The notes: generated from the letters alone by a model not told the origin. Shown: positions 52,347-61,655, counted from the first letter of the stretch. The stretch is 64,000 bases of DNA from an uncultured Prevotellaceae bacterium (GCA_900318205.1 ONJS01000001.1:62001-126000), one strand, 5' to 3'. Translations and numbers: made by a program.

Positions 52347-52440
52347 GGGATGGGGAAGGATAGGAGGTGATGGGGAGTGATGGGGAGTGATGGGGAATGA
52401 TGGGAGGGCCGTGACGGGAGTCACGGCATAGAGGGACCCT
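52347..52440. repeat. 10-bp satellite followed by CCGTGAC palindrome
   Basis: 52347-52405: GGGGAGTGAT-type units. 52409-52426: CCGTGAC-GGGA-GTCACGG, followed by ATAGAGGGACCCTGA, as at 46255-46335. Confidence 0.85.
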
Positions 52441-52525
52441 GAGATGAGGGGGATGGGAGGTGGGGGTTTTCGTTAATAAAACTTATTGTGGGGGATGGGT
52501 GGCACGGGAATTGCGGGATTTTTTG

Positions 52526-52533
52526 TAACTTTG
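52526..52533 (+). promoter_or_regulatory. Putative -7 element for parE
   Basis: TAACTTTG, 30 bp before the ATG at 52564; supports that start over 52486. Confidence 0.5.
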
Positions 52534-52563
52534 CAAGTTAAAAACGCTGAATTTAGAATAAGA

Positions 52564-54555
52564 ATGTCACAAGACAAGCAGAATCCAATCATAGAAGAGA
52601 CCGCTGCGGATGCTGCACAGCAGCAGACGGGAGCGAGCGACTTTGGCGGTTATGACCGCCTGGTGACTCTCTCACCTCGTGAGCACATCCGCCAGCGCCC
52701 TGGTATGTACATCGGCAAGTTGGGCGACGGTTCCCAGAACGATGATGGCGTGTATGTCCTCATCAAGGAAGTCATCGACAACAGTATCGACGAGTTTAAC
52801 ACGGGTTATGCCAAGCCCACGATTGACATCGACGTGGCCGATGGTACGGTGAGCATCCGTGACTATGGCCGCGGCATCCCCCTGGACCAGGTCAAGGCCG
52901 CATCGTCGAAGATGAATACCGGAGCGAAGTATGACACACAGACCTATAAGCGGTCGGTGGGTCTGAACGGTGTGGGTATCAAGGCAGTGAATGCCTTGTC
53001 CACGGAGTTCTACATCCGTAGCGTGCGCGACGGCCAGTGCTCATCGGTGACCTATCACGAGGGCGTCGCCAAGGAAGAGAGCGGCATCATCGCTGCCCAG
53101 GAAGGCGAGGAAAACGGTACCCTGGTGCGCTTCACCCCCGATGCGAGCATCTTCAAGAACTATGCCTTCCGCGAGGACATCATCGAGCAGATGATCAAGA
53201 ACTACTCTTACCTGAACACGGGTCTGACGCTCATGTTCAACGGCAAGAAGTACCACTCGCGGAACGGTCTTAGCGACCTAGTGAAGGAGAACATGACCAA
53301 CGACCCCCTGTACCCGCTGATGCACTTCACGGGCGATGACATCGAGGTGGTAATCACCCATGCCGCCCAGTTGGGCGAGGAGTTCTACTCGTTTGTCAAC
53401 GGCCAGCACACGACTCAGGGCGGCACTCACCAGAGCGCCTTCCGCGAGGCGTTGTCGAGGACCATCAAAGAGTTCTACGGCAAGAACTTCGAGTACAGTG
53501 ACATCCGCAACGGTATCGTCGCTGCCATCAGCATCAAGGTCGAAGAACCCGTGTTTGAGTCCCAGACCAAGATCAAGTTGGGCAGCAGCATCATGTGGAA
53601 AGACGGTCCCACCATCTACAAGTATATCAACGACTTCATCAAGCGCGAACTGGACAACTACCTACACAAGTCGCCAGAGACCGCCGAGGTGCTGCTGAAG
53701 AAAATCCAGGATAACGAGCGCGAACGCAAGGCCATCGCCGGCGTGAGCAAACAGGTGCGCGAGAACGTCAAGAAGGCTACCCTTCACAACGACAAGTTGC
53801 GTGACTGCCGCATCCACTTCAACGACTCACGAGCCCCGAAGGACAATGACCGTCGCGACGAGACCAGCATCTTCATTACTGAGGGTCTGAGCGCAAGCGG
53901 ATCCATCACCAAGATCCGCGACGTGGAGACGCAAGCCGTCTTTTCGCTGCGTGGTAAGCCGTTGAACACCTACGGTCTCGACCCCAAGAAGGTTATCGTC
54001 AATACGGAGTTTGCCATGCTGCAGTCGGCACTCAACATCGAGGACGGCATTGAAGGCCTGCGTTACAACAAGGTCATCATCGCCACCGATGCCGATGTTG
54101 ACGGTATGCACATCCGCCTGCTGCTGTTGACCTACTTCCTGCAGTTCTGCCCCGAACTGATCAAGACAGGCCACCTGTACATCCTGCAGACGCCGCTGTT
54201 CCGCGTGCTTAACAAGAAAGACGCCAAGCGCAAGAACCGCACCACCAAACGCGAGGCCAAGCCCCAGAAAGTAGAAACCTACTATTGCTACAGCGACGAG
54301 GAGCGGCTGACGGCGTTGAACAAACTGGGCGAGAACGCCGAGATCACCCGATTCAAAGGTCTTGGAGAGATTTCGCCTGACGAGTTCAAGGACTTCATCG
54401 GTCCTGATATGCGTCTTGACCGCGTGCAGCTGCGCAAGGAAGACTCGGTGAAGCAGATGCTCGCCTTCTTCATGGGCAAGAACACCATGGAGCGCCAGGG
54501 ATTCATTATTGACAACTTAGTTAACGAAGACGATGAAGACATCACAGTGCATTGA
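52564..54555 (+). CDS. parE: DNA topoisomerase IV subunit B
   Basis: 663 residues from the ATG at 52564. GHKL ATPase: [10 protein letters not shown] (Asn for Mg), [29 protein letters not shown] (ATP lid; the RSVGLNGVG form suggests ParE rather than GyrB) and [15 protein letters not shown] domain: [11 protein letters not shown] and [10 protein letters not shown]. It drives ATP-dependent strand passage with ParC. The gene order topoisomerase-coaD-S41 peptidase is familiar from Bacteroides. ParC is not in the window. coaD starts within its last 23 bp. Confidence 0.93.
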   Translation: MSQDKQNPIIEETAADAAQQQTGASDFGGYDRLVTLSPREHIRQRPGMYIGKLGDGSQNDDGVYVLIKEVIDNSIDEFNTGYAKPTIDIDVADGTVSIRDYGRGIPLDQVKAASSKMNTGAKYDTQTYKRSVGLNGVGIKAVNALSTEFYIRSVRDGQCSSVTYHEGVAKEESGIIAAQEGEENGTLVRFTPDASIFKNYAFREDIIEQMIKNYSYLNTGLTLMFNGKKYHSRNGLSDLVKENMTNDPLYPLMHFTGDDIEVVITHAAQLGEEFYSFVNGQHTTQGGTHQSAFREALSRTIKEFYGKNFEYSDIRNGIVAAISIKVEEPVFESQTKIKLGSSIMWKDGPTIYKYINDFIKRELDNYLHKSPETAEVLLKKIQDNERERKAIAGVSKQVRENVKKATLHNDKLRDCRIHFNDSRAPKDNDRRDETSIFITEGLSASGSITKIRDVETQAVFSLRGKPLNTYGLDPKKVIVNTEFAMLQSALNIEDGIEGLRYNKVIIATDADVDGMHIRLLLLTYFLQFCPELIKTGHLYILQTPLFRVLNKKDAKRKNRTTKREAKPQKVETYYCYSDEERLTALNKLGENAEITRFKGLGEISPDEFKDFIGPDMRLDRVQLRKEDSVKQMLAFFMGKNTMERQGFIIDNLVNEDDEDITVH

Positions 54556-55045
54556 GAATGAGAGAAAACGCGTAGCGATATTCCCGGGATCATTTGACCC
54601 GTTCACCCGTGGCCATGAATCAATCGTGAGGCGTGCGTTGCCGATGTTCGACCGGTTTGTCATCGCCATCGGAGTGAATGCCGACAAGCGTTCGTTTATG
54701 ACGATGGAGCAGCGCAAGACATGGATTGAGCGCGTTTTCAAGAATGACCCCCAGGTGGAGGTTGTCACCTACACCGGCATGACCGTTGACATCGCCAAGG
54801 AGGTTGGAGCACAGTTTATAGTGCGTGGCGTGCGCCTGATTCAAGACTTCGAGAACGAGAAACACCTTGCTGAGGTGAACCGCGACCTGAGCGGCATCGA
54901 GACCATCCTGCTGTATACCCTACCCGAGGACAGCCACATCAGCAGCAGTATCGTGAGGGAACTGTTCAAGTATGGGCAAGACGTGAGCGCCTATCTGCCG
55001 AAGGGAGTGAAGCTGGAGGAGCTGGGAGTGAGGAGTGAGTTATAG
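54533..55045 (+). CDS. coaD: Pantetheine-phosphate adenylyltransferase
   Basis: 170 residues. It adenylates 4'-phosphopantetheine to dephospho-CoA. Motifs: [17 protein letters not shown] (the nucleotidyltransferase TxGH, His for ATP) and [13 protein letters not shown]. The N-terminus is about 13 residues longer than usual because the ATG overlaps parE by 23 bp; a shorter start would lack an ATG. Its TAG stop is the first TAG of a 9-bp satellite. It should be co-transcribed with parE. Confidence 0.95.
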   Translation: MKTSQCIENERKRVAIFPGSFDPFTRGHESIVRRALPMFDRFVIAIGVNADKRSFMTMEQRKTWIERVFKNDPQVEVVTYTGMTVDIAKEVGAQFIVRGVRLIQDFENEKHLAEVNRDLSGIETILLYTLPEDSHISSSIVRELFKYGQDVSAYLPKGVKLEELGVRSEL

Positions 55046-55086
55046 TGACTATAGTGGCTATAGTGACTATAGGAATTATAGGGGGG
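55042..55086. repeat. 9-bp satellite ATAGTGACT, locus 3
   Basis: Five units: ATAGTGACT, ATAGTGGCT, ATAGTGACT, ATAGGAATT, ATAGGGGGG. Unit 1 includes the coaD stop codon. Confidence 0.88.
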
Positions 55087-55112
55087 ATTTATTGAAAGAT
55101 TAATATTTAAGA

Positions 55113-56744
55113 ATGAAGAAGATATTATTTGTTGTGACTATGGGGGCTGTGCTGTCATTCACGATGACGGCTCAGAGGGCGATGCCTCAGGCAATGCAGA
55201 AACTGCTGAATGCGGAATATGCCATCAACAGCCTGTATGTTGACTCGGTCAACGAGGATAAACTCATCGAGGATGCCATCAGGGGCATGCTTGAGAGCCT
55301 TGACCCCCACTCTTCCTATACCGACGCCAAGGAGACAAAGGAGCTGGAGGAACCGCTGCAGGGTGAGTTCAGCGGCGTCGGCATCCAGTTCAACATGAGC
55401 AACGACACGCTCTATGTCATCCAGACCGTTCCTGGCGGCCCGAGCGAGCGCGTGGGTGTGCTTGCCGGAGACCGCATCATCTATGTGAACGACACGACTA
55501 TCGCTGGCGTGAAGATGAAGAACAGCGATATCCAGAAACGCCTTCGCGGCAAGAAGGGGACTAATGTCACCATCAAGGTGAAACGTCCTGGTGTGAAGGA
55601 ACTGATCACCTTCCGCATCACCCGCGACAACATTCCCGTTCATAGCATCGACGCTAAGTACATGCTTGACGAACGTACGGGCTACCTGCGTATCTCGCGC
55701 TTTGGTGCCAAGACTCACGAGGAGATGATGGAGGCGCTGAAAGAGCTGAGCAAGCAGGGCATGACCCAGCTCGTGATGGACCTGAGCGACAACGGCGGCG
55801 GCTACCTGAATGCCGCTATCGACATGTGCAACGAGTTCCTGGAGCGCGGCCAGCTGATGGTCTATACCGAGGGTGACAACTCGCCCCGCAACGAGGCCAA
55901 CGCTAACGGCTGGGGCGATTATAAAGACCTCCACATGGTGGTGATCGTCAACCAGTACTCGGCCTCGGCAGCAGAGATTTTTGCCGGCGCCATGCAGGAC
56001 TGGGACCGCGCCGTGGTTGTGGGTCGCAGGACCTTCGGTAAAGGTCTGGTACAACGGCCGTTCAAGTTTGAAGACGGCTCAATGATGCGCCTGACGGTGG
56101 CACGCTACTACACGCCGAGCGGACGCTGCATCCAGAAGCCCTATCACCGTGGCGACAAGAAGGCCTACGAGCACGAGTTGCTTGACCGCGCCAACGAGGG
56201 TGAATACTACTGCCTGGACAGCATCCAGTTTAACGACTCGCTGCGCTACACCACGCGACTCAATGGCCGCACGATCTATGGTGGCGGCGGTGTGATGCCC
56301 GATGTGTATGTCCCCATCGACACCACCGAATACAGCACCTACTACCGCGACCTGAGCGCCAAGGGTATCATCAACCAGTACACCATCAAGTACGTGGACA
56401 AGAACCGCAAGCCGATTTCCAAGCAATACAAGACGCTGAAGGACTTTGATAACGGTTTTGTGGTGACTGATGAGATGATGCGCGACTTTATCGCCATGGG
56501 TGAGCAAGACAGCATCAAATATGACGAGGAGAAGTATCGCCAGAGCGAGCAGTTGCTGAAGGACATCATCAAAGGTCTTATCGCACGAGGCGTGTATGGC
56601 GACTCGAGTGCCTATAACGTCATCATCAACCATCGTAACCGCGACCTGAAAGCCGCTATCGAAGTGCTGAACGACCGGGAGCGCTACGACCGCCTGCTGC
56701 GCGAGGGTAACCCGGAGTATGAGAGGCTGGTGAAGAAGCTCTAG
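55113..56744 (+). CDS. ctpA: S41-family C-terminal processing peptidase
   Basis: 543 residues. Signal peptide (MKKILFVVTMGAVLSFTMTA), then an N-terminal helical part, a PDZ domain (about 90-170, GVGIQFNMSNDTLYVIQTVP) and the S41 protease core with Ser in NQYSASAAEIFAGA (about 281) and Lys in GRRTFGKGLVQRP (about 312). It trims C-termini of periplasmic proteins. The last 150 residues are an extra helical tail. Follows coaD by 67 bp, largely satellite. Confidence 0.93.
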   Translation: MKKILFVVTMGAVLSFTMTAQRAMPQAMQKLLNAEYAINSLYVDSVNEDKLIEDAIRGMLESLDPHSSYTDAKETKELEEPLQGEFSGVGIQFNMSNDTLYVIQTVPGGPSERVGVLAGDRIIYVNDTTIAGVKMKNSDIQKRLRGKKGTNVTIKVKRPGVKELITFRITRDNIPVHSIDAKYMLDERTGYLRISRFGAKTHEEMMEALKELSKQGMTQLVMDLSDNGGGYLNAAIDMCNEFLERGQLMVYTEGDNSPRNEANANGWGDYKDLHMVVIVNQYSASAAEIFAGAMQDWDRAVVVGRRTFGKGLVQRPFKFEDGSMMRLTVARYYTPSGRCIQKPYHRGDKKAYEHELLDRANEGEYYCLDSIQFNDSLRYTTRLNGRTIYGGGGVMPDVYVPIDTTEYSTYYRDLSAKGIINQYTIKYVDKNRKPISKQYKTLKDFDNGFVVTDEMMRDFIAMGEQDSIKYDEEKYRQSEQLLKDIIKGLIARGVYGDSSAYNVIINHRNRDLKAAIEVLNDRERYDRLLREGNPEYERLVKKL

Positions 56745-56754
56745 GTTTTAGGCT

Positions 56755-56790
56755 ATAGTGACTATAGTTATTATAGGGGCTATAGGAGTA
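56755..56790. repeat. 9-bp satellite ATAGTGACT, locus 4
   Basis: Four units (ATAGTGACT, ATAGTTATT, ATAGGGGCT, ATAGGAGTA), 10 bp after the S41 stop codon. Confidence 0.82.
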
Positions 56791-56809
56791 ATTGAGAGGT
56801 ATTATTTTA

Positions 56810-56853
56810 AACACTCCCTGGGGGGATGAGGCCCAGGGAGTGTTGTCGTTTTT
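56810..56853. terminator. Bidirectional intrinsic terminator
   Basis: 13-bp stem AACACTCCCTGGG / CCCAGGGAGTGTT with a 9-nt loop, then GTCGTTTTT. Between convergent S41 and PrsW genes. Confidence 0.9.
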
Positions 56854-57616
56854 ATTGCAGTGGAGGCGGCAGGGGGGTGTTGCTGGAGGATGGATGCTCT
56901 CCCGGGAAGGGAGGAGGCGTCATGCGAGCCTGATCGCGCTTGTGCAGTGCGTTGATGCGTCGCATGGTGCTCTTGTAGAGGTAGAATATCAGAACAACGA
57001 AGAGGATGCTGATGGGCACAGACCAGGCGGGATTGACTACTTCGCTGAAAGCGAGTGCATCCCAAACCCAGTGGAAGATGATGGGCACGGCAAGGATGCA
57101 TACCATCGTGAGAGGGCTGCGGTCGCCGAAGTGGCGCTTGCTATAGAAATAGCCCATGGCACACGCCATAGAGAAATGGGCCGGCACAGCCGACAATCCA
57201 CGCATGATGCCCGTAACCATCCAGTCCTCGCTCTGGAGAAGATAGAGGATGTTCTCGGCACCAGCAAATCCCAAACCGACACACGCCGCATAGACGATGC
57301 CATCAAAATACTCGTCATAATAAGGATTCTTGCGCAGGAAGAGCCATAGCATCGTCAGCTTGGCAATCTCCTCGGGGACGGCGGCAGCAAGCAGTGCCGT
57401 GGAGACTGCGCCCTTGAAGGTTCCCAGGTCATAGACAAACAGCCCGACAGAGCCCATCAAAGTAGAAATCAACAGGGAGATGCCGGTGGACAACACGCCA
57501 TAGAAGAACGCCTTGTAGAGCATTCTCAACGGCTCAGGGCGCAAGGAGTCCTTGCGGTAGATCCACCAGCCCAGTATAAACACGGGCAACAATGCAACGG
57601 CAACGATGAGCAGCAT
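56852..57616 (-). CDS. PrsW-family intramembrane metalloprotease
   Basis: 254 residues, about seven TM helices. Signature EEIAKLTMLWLF (EExxK) near residue 92, HFSMACAMGYFYSKR (His) and FHWVWD (second His), which together form the zinc site of this CPBP-like family. It may cleave a membrane-bound anti-sigma or other protein; no such target is adjacent. C-terminal about 30 residues are Pro-rich. Single gene. Confidence 0.92.
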   Translation of the reverse strand: MLLIVAVALLPVFILGWWIYRKDSLRPEPLRMLYKAFFYGVLSTGISLLISTLMGSVGLFVYDLGTFKGAVSTALLAAAVPEEIAKLTMLWLFLRKNPYYDEYFDGIVYAACVGLGFAGAENILYLLQSEDWMVTGIMRGLSAVPAHFSMACAMGYFYSKRHFGDRSPLTMVCILAVPIIFHWVWDALAFSEVVNPAWSVPISILFVVLIFYLYKSTMRRINALHKRDQARMTPPPFPGEHPSSSNTPLPPPLQ

Positions 57617-57644
57617 GATTCAATCGGTTTTTATCAACAAGGTA

Positions 57645-57675
57645 CAAAGATAGTACAAAAACACATAATCGCCAA
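57645..57675 (-). promoter_or_regulatory. Bacteroidetes promoter for prsW
   Basis: Minus strand TTG (57675-57673), 20-bp spacer, TATCTTTG (57652-57645), 28 bp before the ATG. Confidence 0.7.
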
Positions 57676-57722
57676 TAAAAGTTGCGCCCGATGAGACAGG
57701 GATGTCATCATCGGGCGCAAAC
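57670..57722 (-). terminator. Intrinsic terminator of the vWA/FGE gene
   Basis: TTGCGCCCGATGA / TCATCGGGCGCAA (57720-57682), 13-bp stem, followed on minus by CTTTTATT. It lies just upstream of the prsW promoter and insulates it. Confidence 0.85.
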
Positions 57723-57746
57723 TTGTATCTCAGTCAACGGCCTCGA

Positions 57747-59747
57747 TTAGAGGGCGAGACGCAAGCCGATGTTGAAGCCACGGTTGGCAGGAGCCTCACC
57801 GTTGCGCGAGGTGTTGCGGCTGTCACGGCTCGTGCTGATCCAGCTACCACCACGGACAACGCGCTGGATACCAGCTTCGGGGCCAACGGGATCGGTCTGA
57901 GGCTCTTCATTGTAAGTGCCATACCAGTCGCTGCACCACTCGAAGACGTTACCCGTCATGTCAAAGAGACCGAGTTCGTTGGCCTCCTTGGTAGCCACGG
58001 CGTGCGTACCGTAGTCGGGGCTGCCGCTACCTACAACATAACTGTTGCTGTAGTACCAAGCGACATTGCTGATGTCCTCGCTACCGGAATAGAGTGTTCC
58101 AGTACCCATGTTGCCACCATTAGCGGCATATTCCCACTCAGCCTCGGTGGGCAGACGGAAGTTCATTCCAGTGAGTGCATTCAGACGGTTAATGAACTCC
58201 TGGCAGTCCTCCCAGCTTACGTTCTCAACAGGACGCTGAGGATCGTCGGTAAAGTTGCTGGGGTTGGTGTCCATCACAGCCTGCCACAATTCCTGAGTCA
58301 CCTCGGTCTCGGCAATCGAGAAGGTAGAAACAGTCACCTCGTGAGCGGGCAGCTCATCGATGTTGGCCAGACCAGTCTCATAGGCTACACTGTCCACACC
58401 CATCTTGAAGGTGCCACCCTCAACTTCTACCATCTGGAACGAAACGCCATTGACGGTGTAGAGACCGGGGATGGTATCGGGAGCTGCGGTGTAGTTCTCC
58501 ATACGCTCGATGAAGGTCTTGGCAGCGTGCTTGAGCTCGCCGAAGTTGTCTTCGAGTACAGAGCTGCAGTCGAGCAGGAGCATTACCAGTGCGCTGGAAT
58601 AGGTGCTCTCTACCTCGGGGATGCGATAAGTTGAGAACTCGGTGCTGAGTGCCCAATCCTCCTGGCTGTCAACCCAGTACCACTCCTGAATCATATCCTT
58701 ATTGATGCGTTCATCGTTATAGAGCTGGATGCCATTGAACAGCAGTGAAACGAACATACCGTCAACGCTTGAAGCAGCAACGCTGTCACCAGCATTGCAG
58801 GTCATGCCGTGATAGGTAATGTCGGTCAAGCTGCGGGTCTTGAGCGAGAAGGTACCCTCGATGTAGATCTTAGAATCGGCCACCGTCTCCTCGTTGACAT
58901 CGTCAAGGGTGAAGCGGATGCGTGTACCCGTACCCACACCGGGGAAGACGAGCGTCAAATTCTCGGACATGTTGTGTGCCACCAGGTCATCGGCGATATC
59001 CTGGAAGCTGGCAATTACCTCAGACACGTTGTTGACTTCCATCGCCTTGGTAGAATCGCTAGCCAAAGCATAGAGGTTAGCACGGAACTGCTCCTCGTCC
59101 TTGATGGTCGGGTTGAGCAGACCAACCGTATAGGCCTTGATGGCATGTCCATAGACACGCTGGTCGGCGATGCGGTCACTCAGTGCCTGTGCATACTCAG
59201 CCTCGGTGTCATACTTGTCGGTCATCATCAATGAGCCCTGATCGAGACCCTTGGTGACAGTAACGATAGCAACATTCTGGAGGTTCTGGGGATACTTGGC
59301 CTTATTGAGCATATCGAGCGCATTATCCACCGAGTAGTACAGCAGACGTCCCTGCTGGGAGTAGAGTCGGCCATCAATGAAATCATTGAAATCGGAAACC
59401 GTCGTGGAGTCAAGGAAGGAGATTTCCTTGGTCATCAAGGTCTGGTTGTAACCGATCACGCCCATGTACATACCAGTCTCAACCGTCGGCTTGACGGGAC
59501 CGGTGAGAATCAGGTCGATCAGATAGTTGAGGTCAGCGATGTTAATGTCACCGTCCTCGTTGACGTCACACTTGCTGTCGTGCAGATTGGACAGGATTGC
59601 GTCGGTCACCACGTTGATGTCGGCAATGTTGACATCACCGTCAGCATTCACGTCACCCTCAATGTTGCTCGAGTAGTGCCGAGGTCCGGCAAAAGCGAGA
59701 GCCATTGAGAATAAACACAACGAAAAAAGAGTAGTTAATCTCATCAT
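57747..59747 (-). CDS. Secreted dockerin - vWA-like - FGE/SUMF1-like protein
   Basis: 666 residues. Signal peptide MMRLTTLFSLCLFSMALAFA, then directly a dockerin-like pair (GDVNADGDVNIADINVVTDA; CDVNEDGDINIADLNYLIDL, residues about 30-85). This N-terminal place is unusual. Residues about 95-400 resemble a von Willebrand A-type domain, with FLDSTTVSDF at the start and IVTVTKGLDQGS. Residues about 440-666 are a formylglycine-generating-enzyme-like fold (VEGGTFKMG, ITETEVTQELW-like stretch, FRLPTEAEWEYAANGG, WCSDWYG, RVVRGGSW). The catalytic Cys pair of true FGE was not found, so a binding role is more likely. Single gene. Confidence 0.88.
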   Translation of the reverse strand: MMRLTTLFSLCLFSMALAFAGPRHYSSNIEGDVNADGDVNIADINVVTDAILSNLHDSKCDVNEDGDINIADLNYLIDLILTGPVKPTVETGMYMGVIGYNQTLMTKEISFLDSTTVSDFNDFIDGRLYSQQGRLLYYSVDNALDMLNKAKYPQNLQNVAIVTVTKGLDQGSLMMTDKYDTEAEYAQALSDRIADQRVYGHAIKAYTVGLLNPTIKDEEQFRANLYALASDSTKAMEVNNVSEVIASFQDIADDLVAHNMSENLTLVFPGVGTGTRIRFTLDDVNEETVADSKIYIEGTFSLKTRSLTDITYHGMTCNAGDSVAASSVDGMFVSLLFNGIQLYNDERINKDMIQEWYWVDSQEDWALSTEFSTYRIPEVESTYSSALVMLLLDCSSVLEDNFGELKHAAKTFIERMENYTAAPDTIPGLYTVNGVSFQMVEVEGGTFKMGVDSVAYETGLANIDELPAHEVTVSTFSIAETEVTQELWQAVMDTNPSNFTDDPQRPVENVSWEDCQEFINRLNALTGMNFRLPTEAEWEYAANGGNMGTGTLYSGSEDISNVAWYYSNSYVVGSGSPDYGTHAVATKEANELGLFDMTGNVFEWCSDWYGTYNEEPQTDPVGPEAGIQRVVRGGSWISTSRDSRNTSRNGEAPANRGFNIGLRLAL

Positions 59748-59818
59748 ATTGAAAATACTTATTTAATTATTTTACCATTGCTATCGTGCGTCCAATGCGA
59801 GACGCAACTTTCAACCTA

Positions 59819-59850
59819 CAAAATTACATCTAAAAACCACAAGAAACAAA
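59819..59850 (-). promoter_or_regulatory. Bacteroidetes promoter for the vWA/FGE gene
   Basis: Minus strand TTTG (59850-59847), 20-bp spacer, TAATTTTG (59826-59819): full consensus; leader about 65 nt. Confidence 0.8.
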
Positions 59851-59981
59851 CATTTGGACCACATTATTTATTAACAATGCTCCAATTTTTCCAGAAACGG
59901 TGCACTTTTGTCAACGAAAGCGTCAAAAAGTTATCTGAAAAGGGTATTTATTCCCCCGGTACATCATTCAGAGATTTTGAT

Positions 59982-59989
59982 TACCTTTG
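59982..59989 (+). promoter_or_regulatory. Putative -7 element for the solute symporter
   Basis: TACCTTTG, 39 bp before the ATG at 60029; it covers an in-frame TTG at 59987, so that cannot be the start. Confidence 0.55.
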
Positions 59990-60028
59990 CAGCGCGAAAA
60001 CCTTAAAGAAAATACAAAAAGTCGTTTT

Positions 60029-61537
60029 ATGGTATCGATTGTCCATATTATAGGCGTCGTGCTGACGGTCATCCTGATTGTCACAGTGAGTTGGCTATCG
60101 GGGCGCCATGTCAAAGACGCGCAAAGCTTCACCACCGGCGGCACAAGCGGCAGCTGGATGGTGTGTGGTGCGTTGCTGGGCACGCTTGCCGGTGGGCAAA
60201 GCACTATAGGCACTGCTCAGCTGGCGTTCTACTATGGCGTGTCGGCCTGGTGGTTCACCATCGGAGCCGGTTTGGGTTCACTGATTTTAGGTCTGTGCTA
60301 TGCCGGGACGTTGCGTCGCAGCGGCTGCACGACGTTGCTTGAAGTGGTAAGCCGGGAATACGGGCACAAGGCCGAAACCATCGGCTCGATACTGTTTCTC
60401 GTAGGTATCTTCATCAGCATCGTGTCCCAGGTGCTGTCATCGTCGGCGATGATCACGAGCCTGTTGGGCATCCATCTGGTGTGGGCTGCGGTGGCGAGCG
60501 CCGTGCTAATCATGCTGCTGGTGCTGTTTGGCGGTATCCGCAGCGCCGGCGCCGGAGGCATCGTGAAACTGATACTGCTGTATGTCAGCTCCCTTGTGGC
60601 GGGCGTCGTCGTGTGGCGCATCGCGGGCGGTTTTGCAGGATTGCGAGACGGCATCGACAGCATCTACCAGTCCCCTACCCTCGCCAGCCATAACGGGCTG
60701 AGCGACGTGGCGAGCGTGCATGAGCGCTACGGGAGCCCGTTTGCCCGCGGATTCTTTAAGGACATGGGCGGGTGTCTGTCGCTCGTGCTGGGTGTCGTTT
60801 CCACGCAGACCTATGCCCAGTGCATCTGGTCGGCGGCATCGACGCGGAAAGCGCGGCGTGGTGCCGTGTTGTGCTCGCTGTTCATGCCCATCATCGGCGC
60901 GGCATGTACCCTGGTGGGACTGTATATGCGCGGACACTATATCACCGCCGATGAGCTTGCCATGATGAAGCAGTGCGGCGAAACCATTCCGACTGGTATC
61001 GGGGTGATGGACAGCTCGGCGCTGGCGTTTCCCGTATTTGTGCTGGAGCACCTGCCAGCATGGTTAGGCGGATTGCTGCTGGGTACCATGCTGATCAATA
61101 TCCTGGGGTGCGGCAGCGGGCTGTCGCTGGGTGCCTCAACCATCCTGGTCAGGGATGTGTACGGCAACCTGAAGCGACGTCTGGGCATGGGGGACTCTCC
61201 CCTATCGCCACTGACTCAGACGCGGCTGTCGATTGTCGGCATCCTGGTGATGGCTTTCCTTGTTGCCATTACCTTTAGCGGCACGTTTATCAATGACCTG
61301 GGGTTCCTGTCGCTTGGCCTGCGGGCGGTGGCTATCCTGTTCCCGTTGAGCTTTGCCCTGTGGATGCCAGGCAGGTTTAAGGCGAGCCGGGTGCTGTTGT
61401 CGATGCCTGTGGGCGTCGCTGCGATGCTGGTGGCCAAGTTCACTTCGCTGCCGGGCGATGCGGTTTACTATGGACTGGGGGCGTCGCTGCTTATCATCCT
61501 GTCGCAGGACTGGGCTACTGGGAAAAGAGCGGCATGA
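60029..61537 (+). CDS. Sodium:solute symporter family protein
   Basis: 502 residues from the ATG at 60029 (MVSIVHIIGVVLTVILIVTV). About 13 TM helices of the SSS (LeuT-fold) family: SFTTGGTSGSWMVCGALLGT near the first unwound helix and GGQSTIGTAQLAFYYG. It imports a small organic solute with sodium; the solute cannot be told. The gene is GC-rich relative to the polysaccharide operon. Its 3' side carries a CCGTGAC palindrome. Confidence 0.9.
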   Translation: MVSIVHIIGVVLTVILIVTVSWLSGRHVKDAQSFTTGGTSGSWMVCGALLGTLAGGQSTIGTAQLAFYYGVSAWWFTIGAGLGSLILGLCYAGTLRRSGCTTLLEVVSREYGHKAETIGSILFLVGIFISIVSQVLSSSAMITSLLGIHLVWAAVASAVLIMLLVLFGGIRSAGAGGIVKLILLYVSSLVAGVVVWRIAGGFAGLRDGIDSIYQSPTLASHNGLSDVASVHERYGSPFARGFFKDMGGCLSLVLGVVSTQTYAQCIWSAASTRKARRGAVLCSLFMPIIGAACTLVGLYMRGHYITADELAMMKQCGETIPTGIGVMDSSALAFPVFVLEHLPAWLGGLLLGTMLINILGCGSGLSLGASTILVRDVYGNLKRRLGMGDSPLSPLTQTRLSIVGILVMAFLVAITFSGTFINDLGFLSLGLRAVAILFPLSFALWMPGRFKASRVLLSMPVGVAAMLVAKFTSLPGDAVYYGLGASLLIILSQDWATGKRAA

Positions 61538-61539
61538 GG

Positions 61540-61572
61540 GGCCGTGACGGGAGTCACGGCATAGAGGGACAC
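61540..61572. repeat. CCGTGAC palindrome
   Basis: 61542-61559: CCGTGAC-GGGA-GTCACGG followed by ATAGAGGGACACGGA, 5 bp after the symporter stop. Could also act as the 3' hairpin of that mRNA. Confidence 0.85.
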
Positions 61573-61655
61573 GGACGCGGAGGGCGCGGGGGGCTTTTCA
61601 GCTATTTTTCATCTTGTTGAGAGAGGGGATTTTCACATCTTTTATGAAGGAAAGA

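Noticed and set aside
57747..58450. True formylglycine-generating enzyme
   Set aside because: No catalytic Cys pair and no sulfatase gene nearby.
22590..59747. Classical cellulosome
   Set aside because: Only dockerin-like modules are seen, no cohesin or scaffoldin, and the enzymes are a nuclease and an amylase.
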